7,840 nt of DNA, from NCBI GenBank assembly GCA_023135745.1, contig JAGLSM010000083.1, forward strand, positions 1 through 7,840, given 5' to 3'. Source of the stretch: Spirochaetota bacterium. Its GTDB lineage: Bacteria; Spirochaetota; JAGLSM01. Position numbers and translations under genes: made by a program. Positions 6,129-7,840 of the stretch are shown here, one piece after another (the stretch's first letter is position 1; the number at the start of each line of letters is the position of its first letter). Under the pieces are notes generated by a model, which was not told the origin of the DNA, searched no databases, and worked only from the letters and a program-made list of their open reading frames with translations.

Positions 6129-6785
6129 ATGAATATAATTTTATTAGGTGCTCCGGGTGCCGGAAAAGGGACTCAGGCAGAGAAAATTGAAAAAACCTTC
6201 GGGATACCTCAGATATCGACCGGTGCTATTTTAAGAGCGGAAAGAGAAGCAGGGACTGAACTGGGTAATAAGGCAAAAACATTTATGGATGCCGGAGATC
6301 TGGTGCCTGATGAATTGATAGTTGCAATGGCTGAAAAGAGAATATCTGGAAATGATTGCCAGAAGGGTTTTATACTTGATGGGTTTCCAAGAACATCTGC
6401 TCAAGCTGAAGCGTTAGGCCATATGTTGGCCGGCATGCAGAAAAAACTGAATGCTGTTATCAATATAAAAGTAAATGAGGATATTCTTGTAAAAAGGCTC
6501 TTGGGAAGAAGACAATGTCTTAAATGCGGAGATAATTTTAATGTGTATTTCAATGCTCCTAAAAAAGAGAATATATGTGATTCATGCGGGTCTGAGCTAA
6601 ATCAGAGATCTGATGATAATGAGGAAACTATAAGAAATAGATTTGATGTATATAATAATCAGACAAATACTCTGATAGATTATTATAAAAATAAGGGTAA
6701 TTACAAGGAAGTAAATGGTGAGACTGGAAGCATTGATGAAATATTTTCTTCCATAAAGAAAATATTGGAGGAGTCAATTGGCTAA
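6129..6785 (+). CDS. adk: Adenylate kinase, zinc-LID type
   Basis: Adenylate kinase catalyses ATP + AMP to 2 ADP in the cytoplasm and keeps adenine nucleotides in balance. The P-loop is GAPGAGKGT (7-15). The AMP-binding part has ISTGAILR (29-36) and DGFPRT (84-89). The LID runs from about 122 to 160 and carries Cys130, Cys133, Cys150 and Cys153, the four-cysteine structural zinc site. [14 protein letters not shown] (159-172) supplies catalytic arginines. The length of 218 is typical of the long form. The position after Gly32, commonly Asp in STGDxLR, is Ala33 here. AGGAAG (6119-6124) overlaps the secY stop and precedes ATG 6129. Its 3' end overlaps infA by 8 bases. Confidence 0.97.
   Translation: MNIILLGAPGAGKGTQAEKIEKTFGIPQISTGAILRAEREAGTELGNKAKTFMDAGDLVPDELIVAMAEKRISGNDCQKGFILDGFPRTSAQAEALGHMLAGMQKKLNAVINIKVNEDILVKRLLGRRQCLKCGDNFNVYFNAPKKENICDSCGSELNQRSDDNEETIRNRFDVYNNQTNTLIDYYKNKGNYKEVNGETGSIDEIFSSIKKILEESIG
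6767..6780 (+). promoter_or_regulatory. RBS and TTG start of infA inside adk
   Basis: GGAGGAG at 6767-6773 lies within the last codons of adk, four bases before TTG at 6778-6780. The adk stop TAA (6783-6785) falls inside infA in a different frame. No ATG or GTG in the infA frame lies nearby upstream, and this frame gives the standard [12 protein letters not shown] start of IF-1. Confidence 0.85.
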
Positions 6786-6996
6786 ATCAGATGCCATTGA
6801 AGTTGATGGGAAGGTTCTTGAACCGCTTCCAAACGCTATGTTTAGGGTTGAACTTGAAAATGGACATAAAGTACTTGCCCATATATCAGGTAAGATGAGA
6901 ATGCATTTTATAAGGATTTTGCCCGGAGATAAAGTTACAGTGGAGTTATCTCCATATGATTTAACCAGAGGCAGAATTATATACAGGTTTAAATAA
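6778..6996 (+). CDS. infA: Translation initiation factor IF-1
   Basis: IF-1 binds the 30S A site during initiation and helps IF-2 and IF-3 select the initiator tRNA. The 72 residues are the exact family length and cover one S1-like OB fold. Diagnostic parts are [12 protein letters not shown] (2-13), [25 protein letters not shown] in two adjoining pieces ([13 protein letters not shown] and [12 protein letters not shown]), then [25 protein letters not shown] and the final YRFK, of which the last part [10 protein letters not shown] is nearly invariant. Translation starts at TTG 6778, overlapping adk by 8 bases with a strong ribosome binding site. That implies coupling to adk. A map gene, often found between adk and infA, is absent. 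Confidence 0.97.
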   Translation: MAKSDAIEVDGKVLEPLPNAMFRVELENGHKVLAHISGKMRMHFIRILPGDKVTVELSPYDLTRGRIIYRFK

Positions 6997-7004
6997 AGAA
7001 GTAC

Positions 7005-7019
7005 GGGGATGTCCAAGTG
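7005..7019 (+). promoter_or_regulatory. RBS and GTG start of rpmJ
   Basis: GGGGAT at 7005-7010 is followed after six bases by GTG at 7017-7019. The nearby ATG at 7009 is in another frame and gives only three codons before TGA (7018-7020), which overlaps the GTG. The GTG frame gives the canonical [10 protein letters not shown] start of L36. Confidence 0.8.
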
Positions 7020-7130
7020 AAAGTAAGATCGTCAGTAAAAAAGATTTGTGAAAAATGTAAAATTATAAAGCGCAAGGGCGTTGTCCGTGTTGTTTGTGAA
7101 AATCCAAAACACAAACAGAGACAGGGATAA
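7017..7130 (+). CDS. rpmJ: 50S ribosomal protein L36, zinc-binding type
   Basis: L36 is the smallest bacterial ribosomal protein and stabilises 23S rRNA late in assembly. The 37-residue product is [14 protein letters not shown], then [18 protein letters not shown], ending KQRQG. Zinc ligands are Cys11, Cys14, Cys27 and His32, the standard C+ set, and the length of 37 is the family norm. It starts at GTG 7017. The gap from infA is 20 bases. The TAA stop is part of the AAGGAG ribosome binding site of rpsM, so the genes are tightly packed. The order infA, rpmJ, rpsM is widespread in bacteria. Certain despite the small size. Confidence 0.95.
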   Translation: MKVRSSVKKICEKCKIIKRKGVVRVVCENPKHKQRQG

Positions 7131-7141
7131 GGAGATATTAA

Positions 7142-7516
7142 ATGGCTAGAATTGCAAGTGTTGAATTGCCGGCAACTAAAAGAATTGATATAGCTTTAAG
7201 TTATATTTATGGTATTGGTCGATCAAGAGCAATAGAAATTCTTAAAACTACAAATATAGAACCCGGTAAAAAAGTTAAAGATCTGGTTGACTCCGAAATA
7301 ACCCTGCTTCGTGGTGAGATTGAAAAGAGCTACAAAGTTGAAGGTGAATTAAGAACAGAAATTGCAATGAACATAAAAAGACTTATGGACATCGGATGTT
7401 ATCGTGGAATAAGACATCGGCATAATATGCCGGTGAATGGTCAGAGAACACATACAAATTCTCGCACCAGAAGAGGATCAAAACGAAATGTTATTGGAAG
7501 AAAAAAGAAAGGTTAA
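7142..7516 (+). CDS. rpsM: 30S ribosomal protein S13
   Basis: S13 sits at the top of the 30S head, contacts the 50S subunit through L5 and touches P-site tRNA with its C-terminal tail. The 124 residues fit the family. The N-terminal motif is [25 protein letters not shown] (seen as [13 protein letters not shown] and [12 protein letters not shown]). A helix-two-turn-helix region follows, then [14 protein letters not shown] (81-94), [16 protein letters not shown] (97-112) and a lysine-rich end. Residue 99 is Asn where PVRGQRT usually has Arg. The ATG at 7142 is preceded by AAGGAG (7129-7134). In E. coli this gene opens the alpha operon, but no promoter is visible in the 11-base gap. Confidence 0.97.
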   Translation: MARIASVELPATKRIDIALSYIYGIGRSRAIEILKTTNIEPGKKVKDLVDSEITLLRGEIEKSYKVEGELRTEIAMNIKRLMDIGCYRGIRHRHNMPVNGQRTHTNSRTRRGSKRNVIGRKKKG

Positions 7517-7522
7517 ATCTTA

Positions 7523-7538
7523 AGAGGTACGTAGATTG
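7523..7538 (+). promoter_or_regulatory. RBS and TTG start of rpsK
   Basis: AGAGGT at 7523-7528 is followed after seven bases by TTG at 7536-7538. This frame gives [16 protein letters not shown] and then the conserved S11 core. No ATG or GTG in frame exists between the rpsM stop and the core. Confidence 0.8.
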
Positions 7539-7840
7539 GCAGCTAAAAAAATTACAAAGAAAAGTAAGAAAAAAGAAAAAAAGAATATACCTTCTGGACG
7601 AATTACAATTCAGGCAACTTTTAATAATACAATTGTAACTATTTCTGACAGACATGGTAATGTTATTTCATGGGCAAGTGCAGGTTCACAGAATTTTAAA
7701 GGTGCCAGAAAATCTACACCTTACGCGGCGCAGATGACAACTGAAGTAGCAATAGCTAAAGCAATTGAACATGGGCTTCAGGAAGCTGAAGTAATTGTTA
7801 AAGGGCCTGGAGTAGGAAGAGAAGCTGCAATAAGAGCTAT
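7536..7840 (+). CDS. rpsK: 30S ribosomal protein S11 (3' partial)
   Basis: S11 is part of the 30S platform and lies near the mRNA exit and E site. The window holds 101 full codons from the TTG start. After a lysine-rich N-terminus of about 17 residues, the core is clear: [23 protein letters not shown], seen as [16 protein letters not shown] and [12 protein letters not shown], then [13 protein letters not shown], and [22 protein letters not shown] at the window end, where VKGPGVGRE is diagnostic. The remaining 25-30 residues or so, including the C-terminal rRNA-contacting tail, lie beyond the window. Expected neighbours downstream would be rpsD or rpoA, but this cannot be seen. Identity is certain; the start is well supported by AGAGGT. 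Confidence 0.95.
   Translation, partial: MAAKKITKKSKKKEKKNIPSGRITIQATFNNTIVTISDRHGNVISWASAGSQNFKGARKSTPYAAQMTTEVAIAKAIEHGLQEAEVIVKGPGVGREAAIRA

Overview
The window is one uninterrupted, all plus-strand stretch of a bacterial spc-type ribosomal protein operon running into the start of the alpha-type operon. In order it encodes L29 (5' partial), S17, L14, L24, L5, S14, S8, L6, L18, S5, L30, L15, SecY, adenylate kinase, IF-1, L36, S13 and S11 (3' partial). Nothing is encoded on the minus strand. I see no tRNA, rRNA, mobile element, CRISPR array or repeat family.

The DNA is AT-rich and five genes use GTG or TTG starts. Several proteins look spirochaete-like from memory: the L29 C-terminus (NEYKLGIRK), the S8 N-terminus (SVSDPIGNMLTKIRNA), the short zinc-type S14 ending in GVKKSSW, and L15 with GCTAGRGNNGQ. 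I therefore favour a spirochaete or a relative, but this is a recollection-based guess and no alignment was run. As I recall them, Treponema and Borrelia have rpmJ directly after secY, whereas here adk and infA lie between, which would fit a different spirochaete branch better. Methionine aminopeptidase (map), which often sits between adk and infA, is absent.

Layout: positions 1-4706 hold twelve ribosomal protein genes with gaps of 1 to 29 bases, nearly all preceded by a purine-rich ribosome binding site. Positions 4707-4773 are the only notable non-coding stretch (67 bases), just before secY. Positions 4774-7130 hold secY, adk, infA and rpmJ, with adk and infA overlapping by 8 bases. Positions 7142-7840 hold rpsM and the start of rpsK. 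No stretch over 300 bases lacks a gene. No strong promoter or terminator is visible, so the set is probably co-transcribed from upstream.

Together the products build both ribosomal subunits (S17, S14, S8, S5, S13, S11 for 30S; L29, L14, L24, L5, L6, L18, L30, L15, L36 for 50S), start translation (IF-1), form the membrane channel that receives nascent proteins (SecY) and balance adenine nucleotides (Adk). I do not find an undescribed system. The points worth a second look are small: nested start/stop arrangements at the GTG genes, a charged tail on S5, a cysteine cluster in S17, unusual residues in Adk and S13, and the secY leader.
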